64,000 bases of DNA from CATQGW01 sp965242565. Lineage in GTDB: Bacteria; Chloroflexota; Dehalococcoidia; Bin125. The stretch lies in the NCBI GenBank assembly GCA_965242565.1, contig OZ251457.1, positions 1,116,001-1,180,000 of the forward strand, in the 5' to 3' direction. The notes under the pieces were generated by a model, which did no database searches, was not told the origin of the DNA, and saw only the letters and a program-made list of their open reading frames with translations. The translations under genes and the position numbers were made by a program. Positions 34,195 through 43,138 of the stretch are shown in pieces (the stretch's first letter is position 1; every line of letters starts with the position of its first letter).

Positions 34195-34533
34195 ATGACA
34201 AAAGCACCGAAGAACACGGATGAAGTTCTTCGCGTTCTCAAGCGGTGCGCACGCGATATGCGCACCATCGCCTATGGCGATCTCGCTCAAGAGGTTGGAC
34301 TACCGGACGCCCGCAGCATCCGCTATCCGCTCGGATACATCCGCGACGAAATTTGCCGCGCGCAGAACCGGCCGTGGTTGGTGGCAATTGCGGTCAACGC
34401 TCGGACAAAGCGTCCAAGCGGCAGTTTCCTGCCCGAAGGCGTCGATCTGTCGGATGACGACGAGCATTGGTGGCGCGGAATGGTGACGCAGGTCTACGCC
34501 TACGACTGGTCGAGCGTGACTCTCGACGGCTGA
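34195..34533 (+). CDS. Small hypothetical protein
   Basis: 112 aa from ATG 34195 (AAGG 9 nt upstream; a TTG at 34186 has no room for a ribosome site). Contains MRTIAYGDLAQEVGLPDARS and YPLGYIRDEICRAQNRPWL, resembling a winged-helix fold like those that read 'YGDLA'. No confident family. Less GC-biased codons and the position next to PIN-type genes suggest an acquired cassette. Confidence 0.6.
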   Translation: MTKAPKNTDEVLRVLKRCARDMRTIAYGDLAQEVGLPDARSIRYPLGYIRDEICRAQNRPWLVAIAVNARTKRPSGSFLPEGVDLSDDDEHWWRGMVTQVYAYDWSSVTLDG

Positions 34534-34606
34534 GCGCGCCGTCCGCACGCGCACCTTGCAGGCGTTCAACTGACGCCTGCCGCACGCGGTGCTGCCGACT
34601 GGGCGA

Positions 34607-35083
34607 TCAGCCGCGGCGTTCGCGGTACCGCGCCAGCCGCGCGTCATCCCGGTCATAGTCGGCATCGATGTCGGGCAGGAGGGTGTGGACAGTCAGACCA
34701 ACGGCCCTGGCGACGCGGGCGGCGTTGCGATCGTGGGTGGCGAACTCAAGGCCGTGCTGGACCGTCTGCGCAATCATCCAGAGGTCTTCGCCGACGCCGC
34801 TCGCGAGGCCCAACTCGTGGGCGCACCGATTCGCATCAACGTAGCGGCGCAGCATCTCCTCATCGGGGTCGGGCAAGATCTCCGCATCACCGAGCAATGC
34901 TTCGAGTCGGACTCCCCGGGCGCGACTGCGGTTGCCGGCGCGCAGCTCCCCACGAACAAAGTAAGTAATCGCAACCCGGTGCGGACCCATCAGATCCAGG
35001 TAGGCGTCGCCGAGATGTGTGTTTGCCACGATCGCGCTGACGACGTTTGTGTCGTAGGAGATGCCTTTCAGGTCACTCACCAT
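34607..35083 (-). CDS. PIN-domain nuclease (VapC-like toxin candidate)
   Basis: 158 aa. YDTNVVSAIV (first Asp), ITYFVRGEL (Glu), GEDLWMIAQ (Asp) and FATHDRNAARV (final Asp) give the four acidic residues of the PIN fold. The start at 35083 overlaps the end of the upstream gene by 11 bp. Likely an RNase toxin of a toxin-antitoxin pair. Confidence 0.82.
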   Translation of the reverse strand: MVSDLKGISYDTNVVSAIVANTHLGDAYLDLMGPHRVAITYFVRGELRAGNRSRARGVRLEALLGDAEILPDPDEEMLRRYVDANRCAHELGLASGVGEDLWMIAQTVQHGLEFATHDRNAARVARAVGLTVHTLLPDIDADYDRDDARLARYRERRG

Positions 35084-35579
35084 CGGGATTCGCCGGGAAG
35101 GATTCGTTCAGGCTGTCGGCGTAAGCCTGCCGCTCTTCGTCGCTGTCAAAGACCTCTCGGAGGCGTTTCGCGAACTCGTGGCCTGTCATCGGCTTGATGC
35201 CTTGTTCTTCCCAATACTCCTCCAGCTCGCGGCGCACCTCGGCCGGATCGCGGACATGTTCGGGGGCGGTCTCGATCAGGGCGACGAGCGTGCGATCCAC
35301 TACTTCCCCGTCGAGCGTCGTCTCGTCAAAGTGCGCCATCACTGCGGCACCGTCGAGCTCGTGGGCGAGGGCGAGCTTGGGCCACGGCAGGCGCATGATC
35401 AGCTCGCGCTGGTCGCCCGTGTGCAGGCAGACATGCAAGTCCTGCGGGTCGTAGTGCAGCGTCAAGAAGCCGTACTGCACCTGCTTGTGAATTGTGCAGC
35501 GGTGCGGCTCCAGGTGGTCGCCGTTGTGGCCCCAGACGCGGACGGGGGTTGGGATGTTCGGCTTTGCTTCGGTGGTCAT
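35073..35579 (-). CDS. Hypothetical protein, antitoxin candidate
   Basis: 168 aa, no recognised family. N-terminal VRVWGHNGDHLEPHRCTIHK, then an acidic C-terminus rich in Glu (RRELEEYWEEQGIKPMTGHE, FDSDEERQAYADSL). The 11-bp overlap with the PIN gene and the acidic tail are consistent with an antitoxin, but this is inferred only from position. Confidence 0.5.
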   Translation of the reverse strand: MTTEAKPNIPTPVRVWGHNGDHLEPHRCTIHKQVQYGFLTLHYDPQDLHVCLHTGDQRELIMRLPWPKLALAHELDGAAVMAHFDETTLDGEVVDRTLVALIETAPEHVRDPAEVRRELEEYWEEQGIKPMTGHEFAKRLREVFDSDEERQAYADSLNESFPANPDGE

Positions 35580-35588
35580 GCCCCTAGT

Positions 35589-36473
35589 CTATCGCTCTCG
35601 CAGCCACTCCGTGACGACAGACTGCGCGTCCTCATCCCCGATCAGGCCGTGGCCTTTGTCTGCAAGCTCGGCCCACTCCGCGCTCGTGATGGAGGCCGCC
35701 AGTTGCCGGCCGAACTCGATGGGGACGGTGATGTCGGCGTCGCCGTGGACTACCAGCGCGGGGACTGCGATCCGGCTCAATTCGGGCGTCAGATCCAGGC
35801 CGCGCTGGGCGCGCATGTTGCGCAGTGCGCCAGCGGCCAGGCGGATGAGCTCGGTTTGCGAGAGGCGGGCGAGGGCGGTCGCGCGATGCCGGCGGGCGGC
35901 GGCGAGCGCGGCCTCTTCCTGCTCGAACCCCGCCTGCGGCGGGGTTCGCCACTCCTTTTCGTAGGCCAACACTGCGACGCGGACGCCTGCGCGCTGGGCC
36001 AGGTCGAGCATCGCCAGACGCTCGCGCACCGTGGCGAGGCGATCGAGCACGCCGGCGCTACGCGCGACGGGAGGATCGGGGTGCATCAGGGCTGCGCCGG
36101 TGTTAAGCAGTGCGAGGGCGGAGATTCGCTCGGGGGCGTCGAGCGCCAGGCGCAGGCCGATGGGGCCGCCGGCGGAGGTGGCGATCACCGCCGCGCGCTT
36201 GATACGCAGGTAACCCAGCAGATCCACGGCGTCTCGCACCAGGTCCGAGAGGGTGAAGTCGGCATCCGTGTATTCGGACCAGCCGGCGCAGCGGCGGTCG
36301 TACCAGATCAGGCGCAGACCGTGCGTCGGCACCGACCAACGCAGACGCGGGCCGGTCCACAGCGTGGACGATGGTCCGCCCCATGCGCCGTGGATGATCA
36401 GGACGGGGCGTCCACGCGGATCGCCGTGCTCCGCGTAGGCGACTCGCCGACCTGCAATCCGCGTGAAACGCAC
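35589..36473 (-). CDS. Alpha/beta hydrolase
   Basis: 294 aa from GTG 36473. HGAWGG oxyanion region, ATSAGG nucleophile elbow, VVHGDADITVP acid and KGHGL histidine: complete triad. It starts 4 bp after the MBL-hydrolase stop in the LLM-MBL-hydrolase operon. Substrate unknown. Confidence 0.88.
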   Translation of the reverse strand: MRFTRIAGRRVAYAEHGDPRGRPVLIIHGAWGGPSSTLWTGPRLRWSVPTHGLRLIWYDRRCAGWSEYTDADFTLSDLVRDAVDLLGYLRIKRAAVIATSAGGPIGLRLALDAPERISALALLNTGAALMHPDPPVARSAGVLDRLATVRERLAMLDLAQRAGVRVAVLAYEKEWRTPPQAGFEQEEAALAAARRHRATALARLSQTELIRLAAGALRNMRAQRGLDLTPELSRIAVPALVVHGDADITVPIEFGRQLAASITSAEWAELADKGHGLIGDEDAQSVVTEWLRER

Positions 36474-36477
36474 GCGA

Positions 36478-37254
36478 TCAGTCGTAGCTGGGCTGGTCCT
36501 CGATGCCGGGCATGATCCAGGGCTCGATCGGACCGGCCGGCGGGGGCGCGAACGTGAGGCCCTCCATCTGCGGCTGTACGCCGGAGAGCGTCAGCTTGAA
36601 CGGTTCGATGTAGTCCGGCGCGCCGCCGACCAGTCGGAACGGCTGATCGTGGCCGGGGTAGAGCAAATCGGAGGCGGAGATGACCTTGCCGATGCTCTCG
36701 TTGGCCTGCGACTCGTTGTAGAAGACCAGCGGGCTGCGGCCGGCGAGGGCGACGGCGGCGGTGTGCATGGCGTCGCCGGTCAGGCCGGCGACACCCGCCT
36801 CGGTCTCGACCAGCAGGCCGATGCTGCCGGGCGAATGGCCGGGCAGGTCGATCACGCGCACGCCCTTGGCGAGTTCGTCGCCCTCGGAAACTTCCTGGAG
36901 ACGGTGCGTCTCGATCGCCGCGCCGGTCCACTGCGGAGTGGCCCAGTCGTTGACGTGCGGGGCGCTGGCGTACTTGCGCTCGCGCGGGTGGATGGCCATC
37001 GGCGTGTTGGGGAAGGCGTCGAAGTTCTGCACGTGATCCCAGTGGGCGTGGGTCATCAGGATGATGTCGATGTCGTCCGCGCCGAGGCCGCGCGCGGCCA
37101 GCGCCTCCTGCAGCTGCACGCGGCGTCCCACATGCGCGGTGTCGACAAGCACGCGCCGACCCTCCGATTCGACCAGGATCACGCTGCAGAACGCGGGCGT
37201 GCCGGAGTCGGTGCCGAACGAGTAGCCGTGCAGCAAGATGTCGATCGTGGCCAT
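36478..37254 (-). CDS. MBL-fold hydrolase (lactonase-like)
   Basis: 258 aa. THAHWDHVQ (HxHxDH), LPGHSPGSIG and GDAMH supply the metal ligands of the metallo-beta-lactamase fold. Order and length resemble N-acyl-homoserine-lactone lactonases. GGAGGA precedes ATG 37254. It lies between the LLM oxidoreductase and a serine hydrolase, so the three may degrade one lactone- or ester-forming substrate. Confidence 0.88.
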   Translation of the reverse strand: MATIDILLHGYSFGTDSGTPAFCSVILVESEGRRVLVDTAHVGRRVQLQEALAARGLGADDIDIILMTHAHWDHVQNFDAFPNTPMAIHPRERKYASAPHVNDWATPQWTGAAIETHRLQEVSEGDELAKGVRVIDLPGHSPGSIGLLVETEAGVAGLTGDAMHTAAVALAGRSPLVFYNESQANESIGKVISASDLLYPGHDQPFRLVGGAPDYIEPFKLTLSGVQPQMEGLTFAPPPAGPIEPWIMPGIEDQPSYD

Positions 37255-37264
37255 GTTCCTCCTC

Positions 37265-38512
37265 CTAGCTGCCGGCCGCCGCGCCGGCGGCCGCCCGCGC
37301 CTGGGCGGCTTCGTCGTACTTGATGCTGACGGGCGGCTCGGAGTCGAACGGGCCGTCGAGGCCGAGTTCCGCGCCGATCTCGCGCACGGCGGGCATCACC
37401 TCGGTGCCGAGCAGTTCGATGCAGCGCATTGAGTCCTCGTGCGTGACGCGGCCGTCGTTGCCCCAGAGGGCGAGGATGCCGGGGCGGGTTTCCTCGAGGA
37501 TGACGCGCAGCTTGGCGACGCACTCTTCGGGCGTGCCGGCGATGATCTGCATGTTCTCGATCTGGTTCTCGAAGGTGTTGGCGCGGGGCGGCGGGCGGCG
37601 GCCGTTCATGACCTCGACCAACGCCTCGCGGTTGCGCGGCGAGGCGTAGCCCGCAGGGTTGCTCCAGACGGGGTGGGCGAGGCCGGTGAACTCGCCCTGC
37701 ATCCACATGAACTGCGAGGCGTTTTCCAGCGCCTTCTCGGTCGTGTCGGCGCAGTGGACGCGGAGCAGGTAGCCGCGGTTTTCGGGGCCGGGGTCGTAGC
37801 CGACCTCGTGCGCCGCGTCGTCGTAGGTCTGCCAGATGCGCTTGGTCGCCTCGACGGTGGTGTTGAGCGCGATGTAGGGGTAGCGGTGCTTGGCGGCCCA
37901 GATCACGGTCTCGCGGGAGAGCACGCCGGGGATCCAGACGCGCGGGTGGGGCTGCTGGAGCGGCGTGGCCCAGGGGTTGACGACGCGGTGCTGGTAGTGG
38001 TTGCCCTCCCAGCGAAAGGGGCCGGGGCGCGTCCAGGCTTCCACGATCAGGTCGTGGGCCTCTTCGAAGCGCTCGCGGTTGTAGGCGGGGTTGACGCCGG
38101 TGGCGAGCTGCTCGGTGCCGCCGCCGCGCACGAAGCCGGAGACGAGGCGGCCCTGCGAGATCATGTCGATCATTGCCAGCTCCTCGGCCAGCCGAATCGG
38201 GTTGTCGGCCAGCGGCAGGGGGTTGCCGAGCAGCACGATTTTGACGCGCTTGGTGGCGCCGGCCAGCACGGAGGCCCAGATGTTGCACTTGGCCTGCATG
38301 CAGAAGGGGGCGTTGTGGTGCTCGTTGAGCATGATGCCGTCGACGCCGACCTCTTCGGCGAACTGGTACTCGGTGAGGCGGTCGCGGTAGAGCTGCGCGC
38401 CGGCTTCGGAGTCGAAGTTGGCGTTGGAGAAGAGCAGGGCGGTGACGCCCTCCTGGGCGGCGTGCTCGTCGTAGGCGGACATGGGTTGTTCGGTGAAGTA
38501 CATCAGGTGCAT
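37265..38512 (-). CDS. Luciferase-like (LLM) flavin-dependent monooxygenase
   Basis: 415 aa from ATG 38512 with a GGAGAGA site. MHLMYFTEQP, GIMLNEHHNAPF, LLGNPLPLADNP, EELAMIDMISQGRL and FVRGGGTEQ are typical of bacterial luciferase-family monooxygenases using FMNH2. It is first of the operon with the MBL hydrolase and a serine hydrolase. The C-terminus is Ala-rich (ARAAAGAAAGS). The 38513-38832 gap upstream shows no gene. Confidence 0.9.
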   Translation of the reverse strand: MHLMYFTEQPMSAYDEHAAQEGVTALLFSNANFDSEAGAQLYRDRLTEYQFAEEVGVDGIMLNEHHNAPFCMQAKCNIWASVLAGATKRVKIVLLGNPLPLADNPIRLAEELAMIDMISQGRLVSGFVRGGGTEQLATGVNPAYNRERFEEAHDLIVEAWTRPGPFRWEGNHYQHRVVNPWATPLQQPHPRVWIPGVLSRETVIWAAKHRYPYIALNTTVEATKRIWQTYDDAAHEVGYDPGPENRGYLLRVHCADTTEKALENASQFMWMQGEFTGLAHPVWSNPAGYASPRNREALVEVMNGRRPPPRANTFENQIENMQIIAGTPEECVAKLRVILEETRPGILALWGNDGRVTHEDSMRCIELLGTEVMPAVREIGAELGLDGPFDSEPPVSIKYDEAAQARAAAGAAAGS

Positions 38513-38832
38513 GGGGGTCTCTCCAATCCGCCACAGAATAGCGCAGACGCACTGCGATCGCCTAGACGAGGTGCGGGCGTACCACCTCCTTATCCCTGGG
38601 CAGGCCGAAAGCGCCGCCCTCGCTTCGCCATGGCGACTCGTCACACCTGCAACGCAATCCAGCGCGTTCAACCTCTCTCCCATGCTCGTGCTGTGGACCA
38701 CCTAAAGAGTGATCACCCCGAGACGCAAGATGATCTCTATCCTCTACGGCATCATGCATCGACCACCTTGACTCGCGACACCAAGGCGTCTATCATTCTG
38801 ATTGAACAGCGTGTAGTCCGTTGGAGGATGCC

Positions 38833-39966
38833 ATGCCCCGGAAGCGCAACACAGACCCAAGCAGTGCCCAGCGCAAGGACTCGGAGGGATTGCGTCCGCA
38901 ACTCAGGCAGACAGACATCCCACGACTCACCGTTGAGCAGGCACTTCGACCAGCCCGAGCGATCGCCGATCAGCACGGCGGTCAACCCATCAGCCCGCTC
39001 AACTTGGCGGCGGCCCTCGAGATGAGTCCGACGTCCAGCAACTTCCCGACGTTGTGTAGCGCATCAAGCGCCTACGGCCTAACTGGCGGCACAGCTACAG
39101 CACCCCAAATCTCGCTGACTGTGTTGGGGCGCCGAATCGTCCAACCAACGAAAGAAGGGGACGATAAGGCTGCGATCGTCGAATCCGTCCTGACGCCTGC
39201 GGTCGAGCGGCGATTTCTAGAGCATTACAACGGCTCGCCTCTTCCAGACGACGGCCGCATCGCTCAGAACGTTCTCGTGGGATGGGGCGTGCCGTCGAAG
39301 GCAGTAGAACGTTCGTACGAAATCATTCGAGAGAACGCACAGTTCGCTGGCCTCATCACCGTGATCAAAGGGAAGGAGTGCGTCGATCTGTCGGCTGTCC
39401 GACCACCAGAGTCGGAAGTGGCCAACACTCGTGCAGCAGCCGCGCTCTCGGCCGTGGAGTTCGCCGGCGACAACGTCGAGCGATTCGAAGAGGATGTCGC
39501 GCCCGAGGCAGCGACCACCGATCCAATCCGAGCCACGAATCGCCGTGTCTTCATCGCGCATGGAAGAGACCTCACCGTTGCCGGTCAGATCAAGGACCTC
39601 CTTGAGGTGGTCGGCATGGATCCGGTGATCGCCATCGAAGAAGAGGCGACTTCCAAGCCCCTGTCCGAAAAGGTGCTTGAAGACCTCCTGAGCTGCTCGG
39701 CGGGCATCATTCATGTCCGTGCCGAAAAGCGGCTCCCGGACGCCAATGGCGGCGAGCATGTCCTCCTCAATCAGAACGTTCTGATCGAGATCGGCGCTGC
39801 CCTAGCGCACTTCCGGCGTCGGTTGATCTTGCTCGTTGAGGAAGGCACAGAACTGCCTTCCAACGTCGCTGGCTTGTACCAAGTGCGCTACTCTGGCGAC
39901 GAGCTCGGAAGTGGCGCAATCATGAAAGTGCTTCGAGCGCTCCAACAATTCGGTGAACAAGAATAA
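38833..39966 (+). CDS. TIR-like (PF10137-type) nucleotide-binding protein with N-terminal winged-helix region
   Basis: 377 aa from ATG 38833 with GGAGG 5 nt upstream. The C-terminal domain (about 245-370) reads RRVFIAHGRDLTVAGQIKDL, then NQNVLIEIGAAL and ELPSNVAGLYQVRY, the pattern of TIR-like nucleotide-hydrolase domains in CBASS and related defence effectors. The N-terminal 100-200 residues resemble a winged helix. It converges 16 bp from methyltransferase copy C. Codon use is unlike the GC-rich neighbours. Confidence 0.8.
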   Translation: MPRKRNTDPSSAQRKDSEGLRPQLRQTDIPRLTVEQALRPARAIADQHGGQPISPLNLAAALEMSPTSSNFPTLCSASSAYGLTGGTATAPQISLTVLGRRIVQPTKEGDDKAAIVESVLTPAVERRFLEHYNGSPLPDDGRIAQNVLVGWGVPSKAVERSYEIIRENAQFAGLITVIKGKECVDLSAVRPPESEVANTRAAAALSAVEFAGDNVERFEEDVAPEAATTDPIRATNRRVFIAHGRDLTVAGQIKDLLEVVGMDPVIAIEEEATSKPLSEKVLEDLLSCSAGIIHVRAEKRLPDANGGEHVLLNQNVLIEIGAALAHFRRRLILLVEEGTELPSNVAGLYQVRYSGDELGSGAIMKVLRALQQFGEQE

Positions 39967-39982
39967 CAAGCGCGACTCATGG

Positions 39983-41476
39983 TCAGCGCACCAGCCGCGC
40001 ATCGTCGCGCAGGCGGTAAGTCGGCAAGTTGAGCGGCTTGTGCTCGAGCAGGTCCTCGATCGAGTAGCCCTGGATGACCGGGTAGTCGGCTGCGTCGTCG
40101 GAGAACATGTCGAGATTGCGGTTGTTCTCGACCGTCGTCATCTGATCGGCAAAACAGACGAGGATTCCCGCGGTGGCCTCAAAGCGTTTCACCGTCGCGT
40201 ACAACGCGCGCACGGCATCGGGCGTCACGTTACCGCCTTTGACCTGAACGATGGCGAGTTCCTTCTCCGGTTCTTGGCCCATTCGGAACGGGTAGAATTC
40301 GAGCACGCCGTCAACGCCGGCGTCAGCCCCTTTGTCGCCGGGGTTGTGATACATCCCGTGCGCGCCGATCTCGCCGCAGACCCACTTCTCAAACTCGAAT
40401 TTGTCATTCGCGGCGAGATCCCGAGCCTCGTTCAGGTACCGAGGCACGCCAAGCATCTCGAAGTCCGCGGCAGACAGGGTCGGAATGTTGTCCAGCAGCC
40501 TCTCGCGCACGAGGCCGGTCGAGAACCGCGAAATGTCGATGCCGATCCATCGTCGGCCCAGGTTCTCGGCTGCATGCATCGTCGTCCCGCAACCGCAGAA
40601 CGGGTCCAACACGATGTCGCCGGGTTGGGAGGACGACGCGATGATTCGCTCCAGAAGTTCGCGGGGTTTTTGCGTCGGATATCCGAGGCGCTCAACGTCG
40701 GAGTTGTTCAGCTTCGGAATGTCCCACACATCGTCGAGCGGCACACCGTATGCCATCGCCTCGTCCAGGTAGCGCCGGATGCGCCTGCCTCCGCCCGCGT
40801 CTGACAGGACGTACTCTCGCCCCTCGTCGTCGACTCGCACTTTCTGCTTCCGTGTCGAGACGTACTCCTCCCGGTCAGCCCACGGTCGCGCCGGGTAGGC
40901 GAACTGCTGCTTCGCCCGCGAGGGCGCGTAGAACAAGATGGCGTCATGGCGCCGCTCTAGGTGATATTTGAGCTTTTTGTTCCAGCCGCTGTAGTGCCAG
41001 ACGATCTCGTTCCGAAAGCTGGCCTGCCCGAAAATCGCGTCCATCAAGAGCTTCAGATAGTGGCTCGCCGTGGGATCGCAGTGGAGGTAGATGCTCCCTG
41101 AGTCCTTCAGGACGCGCTTCAGGGGGATCAGGCGGACAGCCATGTTGACCAGATAAGCGGCCAAGCTGCGCTTGACCCGCCGGCCTTCGATCGACTGCGC
41201 GACTTGGACGACATCGGCCAAGACGCGCGTATCTGCCCCGCGCTCCAGTTCGCGCAGATGCTCATTCTCCGTCGCACCCCACATCCAGGTGTCCTGAAAC
41301 GCGGCCACGGCGGCGACATCCCGACCGAGCCGCTTGAACGGCAGGTTGTAGGTGCTGTTCGAGTTGAACGGCGGATCGAGGTAGATCAGGTCCACCGAAT
41401 CAGTGGGCAGCGCCAGCGGATCGTTCAGCACCTCGAGGTTGTCGTAGGCATAGAGCCGGCGGTTCAGTTCGTCCAT
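39983..41476 (-). CDS. DNA methyltransferase fused to Mrr-like nuclease domain, copy C
   Basis: 497 aa from ATG 41476; a GTG two codons upstream is alternative. IYLDPPF near 31-37, DPFCGCGTT at 291-299 (beta-class order), then GADAGVDG (Asp389) and IVQVKGG (Gln411, Lys413) in a C-terminal Mrr-like domain. The central region about 157-262 differs completely from copy D, while N-terminal 1-66 and most of the C-terminal part are near-identical. Copy D lies 5.9 kb away in opposite orientation. Confidence 0.85.
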   Translation of the reverse strand: MDELNRRLYAYDNLEVLNDPLALPTDSVDLIYLDPPFNSNSTYNLPFKRLGRDVAAVAAFQDTWMWGATENEHLRELERGADTRVLADVVQVAQSIEGRRVKRSLAAYLVNMAVRLIPLKRVLKDSGSIYLHCDPTASHYLKLLMDAIFGQASFRNEIVWHYSGWNKKLKYHLERRHDAILFYAPSRAKQQFAYPARPWADREEYVSTRKQKVRVDDEGREYVLSDAGGGRRIRRYLDEAMAYGVPLDDVWDIPKLNNSDVERLGYPTQKPRELLERIIASSSQPGDIVLDPFCGCGTTMHAAENLGRRWIGIDISRFSTGLVRERLLDNIPTLSAADFEMLGVPRYLNEARDLAANDKFEFEKWVCGEIGAHGMYHNPGDKGADAGVDGVLEFYPFRMGQEPEKELAIVQVKGGNVTPDAVRALYATVKRFEATAGILVCFADQMTTVENNRNLDMFSDDAADYPVIQGYSIEDLLEHKPLNLPTYRLRDDARLVR

Positions 41477-41513
41477 GCACACAGCCTACCCCAGAAGCAC
41501 CGCGGGGCCGTAA

Positions 41514-42224
41514 TCACGCCTTGGCCACATCGGCGGCCTGGTCGAGCATTTCCCAGACGAGGGTGAAGTTGAAGGCGAAGCCTTGCAGGACCGGGTCGCC
41601 GCTGAGCTCGGCGGGGCGGGCGAGGCGCTGCGGGGCCTCGTTGGAGCGGTAGATCCAGACTGAGCGGCCCTGGGCGTCTACGAGCCAGCCGAGTTGGGCG
41701 CCGAAGCGCATCCAGTCGGCCATGCGGCGGCGCTGCGCTGCGAGCGAGTCGCGCGGCGAGCGCACCTCCACGACGAACGCCGGGCAGACATTCCAGAAGC
41801 CTTCCAGGGGCGGAAGGTTGCCCATCGCCGCGTACTGTTCGGGGCTGATCCAGACGACATCGGGGTTGCGCATCGGCGTGCCGCCGTCGGGATCGACCAC
41901 GTTGAACCCGGCATCTGCGCCGCCCGTCACGCCGCCTGCGGTGTCGGCCCAGTCGCCCAAGTCGACGCATAGCTCAGTGCTGATCCACCAGCTCGGTCCG
42001 CCCGATGCCATGGTCAGCACCAACTCTCCGTAGTGACCGCGCTCGACTTTCCACTCCGGGTTGAGGTCGCCCAGCTGCTCAAGCAGGCCGTCGGTCAGCT
42101 TGAGTTCCTCCGGCATGCGGAGCGTCAGCATTTCCCACGGCGCGGGCTGATCCTCAAGTTGATCCTTGAGCTGATCTTCGATCTGTTCAGCCGGGGCTTC
42201 CGCCGGTTTCGTCGCCGTCGCCAT
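41514..42224 (-). CDS. Uma2-family (DUF820) predicted endonuclease
   Basis: 236 aa. NPDVVWIS and PAFVVEVRSPRDS followed by GWLVDAQGRSVWIY are the Uma2/PD-(D/E)XK-like motifs. The N-terminus is an acidic, Gln-rich extension (about 1-30). Next to copy C of the methyltransferase-nuclease. Family function is unproven, and many genomes carry large numbers of these genes. Confidence 0.85.
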   Translation of the reverse strand: MATATKPAEAPAEQIEDQLKDQLEDQPAPWEMLTLRMPEELKLTDGLLEQLGDLNPEWKVERGHYGELVLTMASGGPSWWISTELCVDLGDWADTAGGVTGGADAGFNVVDPDGGTPMRNPDVVWISPEQYAAMGNLPPLEGFWNVCPAFVVEVRSPRDSLAAQRRRMADWMRFGAQLGWLVDAQGRSVWIYRSNEAPQRLARPAELSGDPVLQGFAFNFTLVWEMLDQAADVAKA

Positions 42225-42255
42225 GGCTGCGGCTCCTCTCGCGTCTTAGCTCACC

Positions 42256-43035
42256 CTAGCCGAGGAATGCCGCGATCATCGCTGCCAGCGCGTCGGGCTG
42301 CTCGGCCTCCGCCATGTGGCCCGCGCCCGCCAGCGTCTCGAGCTGCGCGTTGGCCAACAGCTGCGCGTAGGCGTCCGCGCAGGATGCCGGCACCACCGTG
42401 TCGTGCTCGGGCTGCACGACCAGCGCGGGGACGCGCACCGACGCCAGCAGATGCGGCAGCGACTGGCTGTAGAGGAACGGTTTCCAGGCGGTGCGGGCGG
42501 TCATTTCGCGGTTGGCGTCCCAGGCGACCAGCTGCTCGGTGCCCGGCGTCTCGCCGTAGAGCGCGTGGAAGTTGGCGACATCGTGGAAGCAGCTCTTCGC
42601 GTAGTCCTCGTGGGCTTCGAGGAACTGGTCGCGGATCTCCGCGCCCTCGGGCTGGAGGCCCATCGCGCCGACCAGCACCAGGCCGTCGAGCCGCGCCTGG
42701 TTGGCGGCGGCCATCTCGGCTGCGAGGAAGCCGCCGAAGCCGAGGCCGACCAGCGAGCAGCGCTCCACCACCAGCTCGTCCAGCAGCAGCTGGAGCACTG
42801 CCGCCAGATCGCGCGGGCTGCGCATCCAGTCGCCGCGCGGCGTGCCGTCCCAACCGGGCAGCGTCGGCGCGATCACCTCGTGCGAGGCGGCCAGCGCCTC
42901 GTGGAACGGCAGCCAGCCCGGGTTACCCGTCTCGTGGTGGATGACCAGCAATCGCGATCCCGCTCCGCCGCGCCGCAGCTGAATCGGCAGGCCGGCGACC
43001 TCCACCTGGTGCTCGTCGTGGCTGCTCTCCGGCAT
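42256..43035 (-). CDS. Alpha/beta hydrolase-fold protein lacking the nucleophile Ser
   Basis: 259 aa from ATG 43035 with GGAGGA upstream. Order and length match alpha/beta hydrolases: VIHHETGNPG (oxyanion side), QPEHDTVVP (acid) and GAGHMAEAE (His). The elbow, however, reads LVGLGFGGF, with Gly where Ser is normally found. It is either inactive in classical ester hydrolysis or uses another mechanism. Divergent from pepN. Confidence 0.8.
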   Translation of the reverse strand: MPESSHDEHQVEVAGLPIQLRRGGAGSRLLVIHHETGNPGWLPFHEALAASHEVIAPTLPGWDGTPRGDWMRSPRDLAAVLQLLLDELVVERCSLVGLGFGGFLAAEMAAANQARLDGLVLVGAMGLQPEGAEIRDQFLEAHEDYAKSCFHDVANFHALYGETPGTEQLVAWDANREMTARTAWKPFLYSQSLPHLLASVRVPALVVQPEHDTVVPASCADAYAQLLANAQLETLAGAGHMAEAEQPDALAAMIAAFLG

Positions 43036-43138
43036 GTCGTCCTCCGCTTCCTGTGCTGCGCAGCCTAAAGGCAGCGCCGGCAGACTGATACGATCCACCC
43101 CAAACCCCATGCCCGGCGAGCCGACGGAGGAGCAGGCG

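Noticed and set aside
38513..38832. Possible small gene in the 320-bp gap before the TIR-like gene
   Set aside because: Short frames (for example 38481-38705) show no start signal or recognisable protein.
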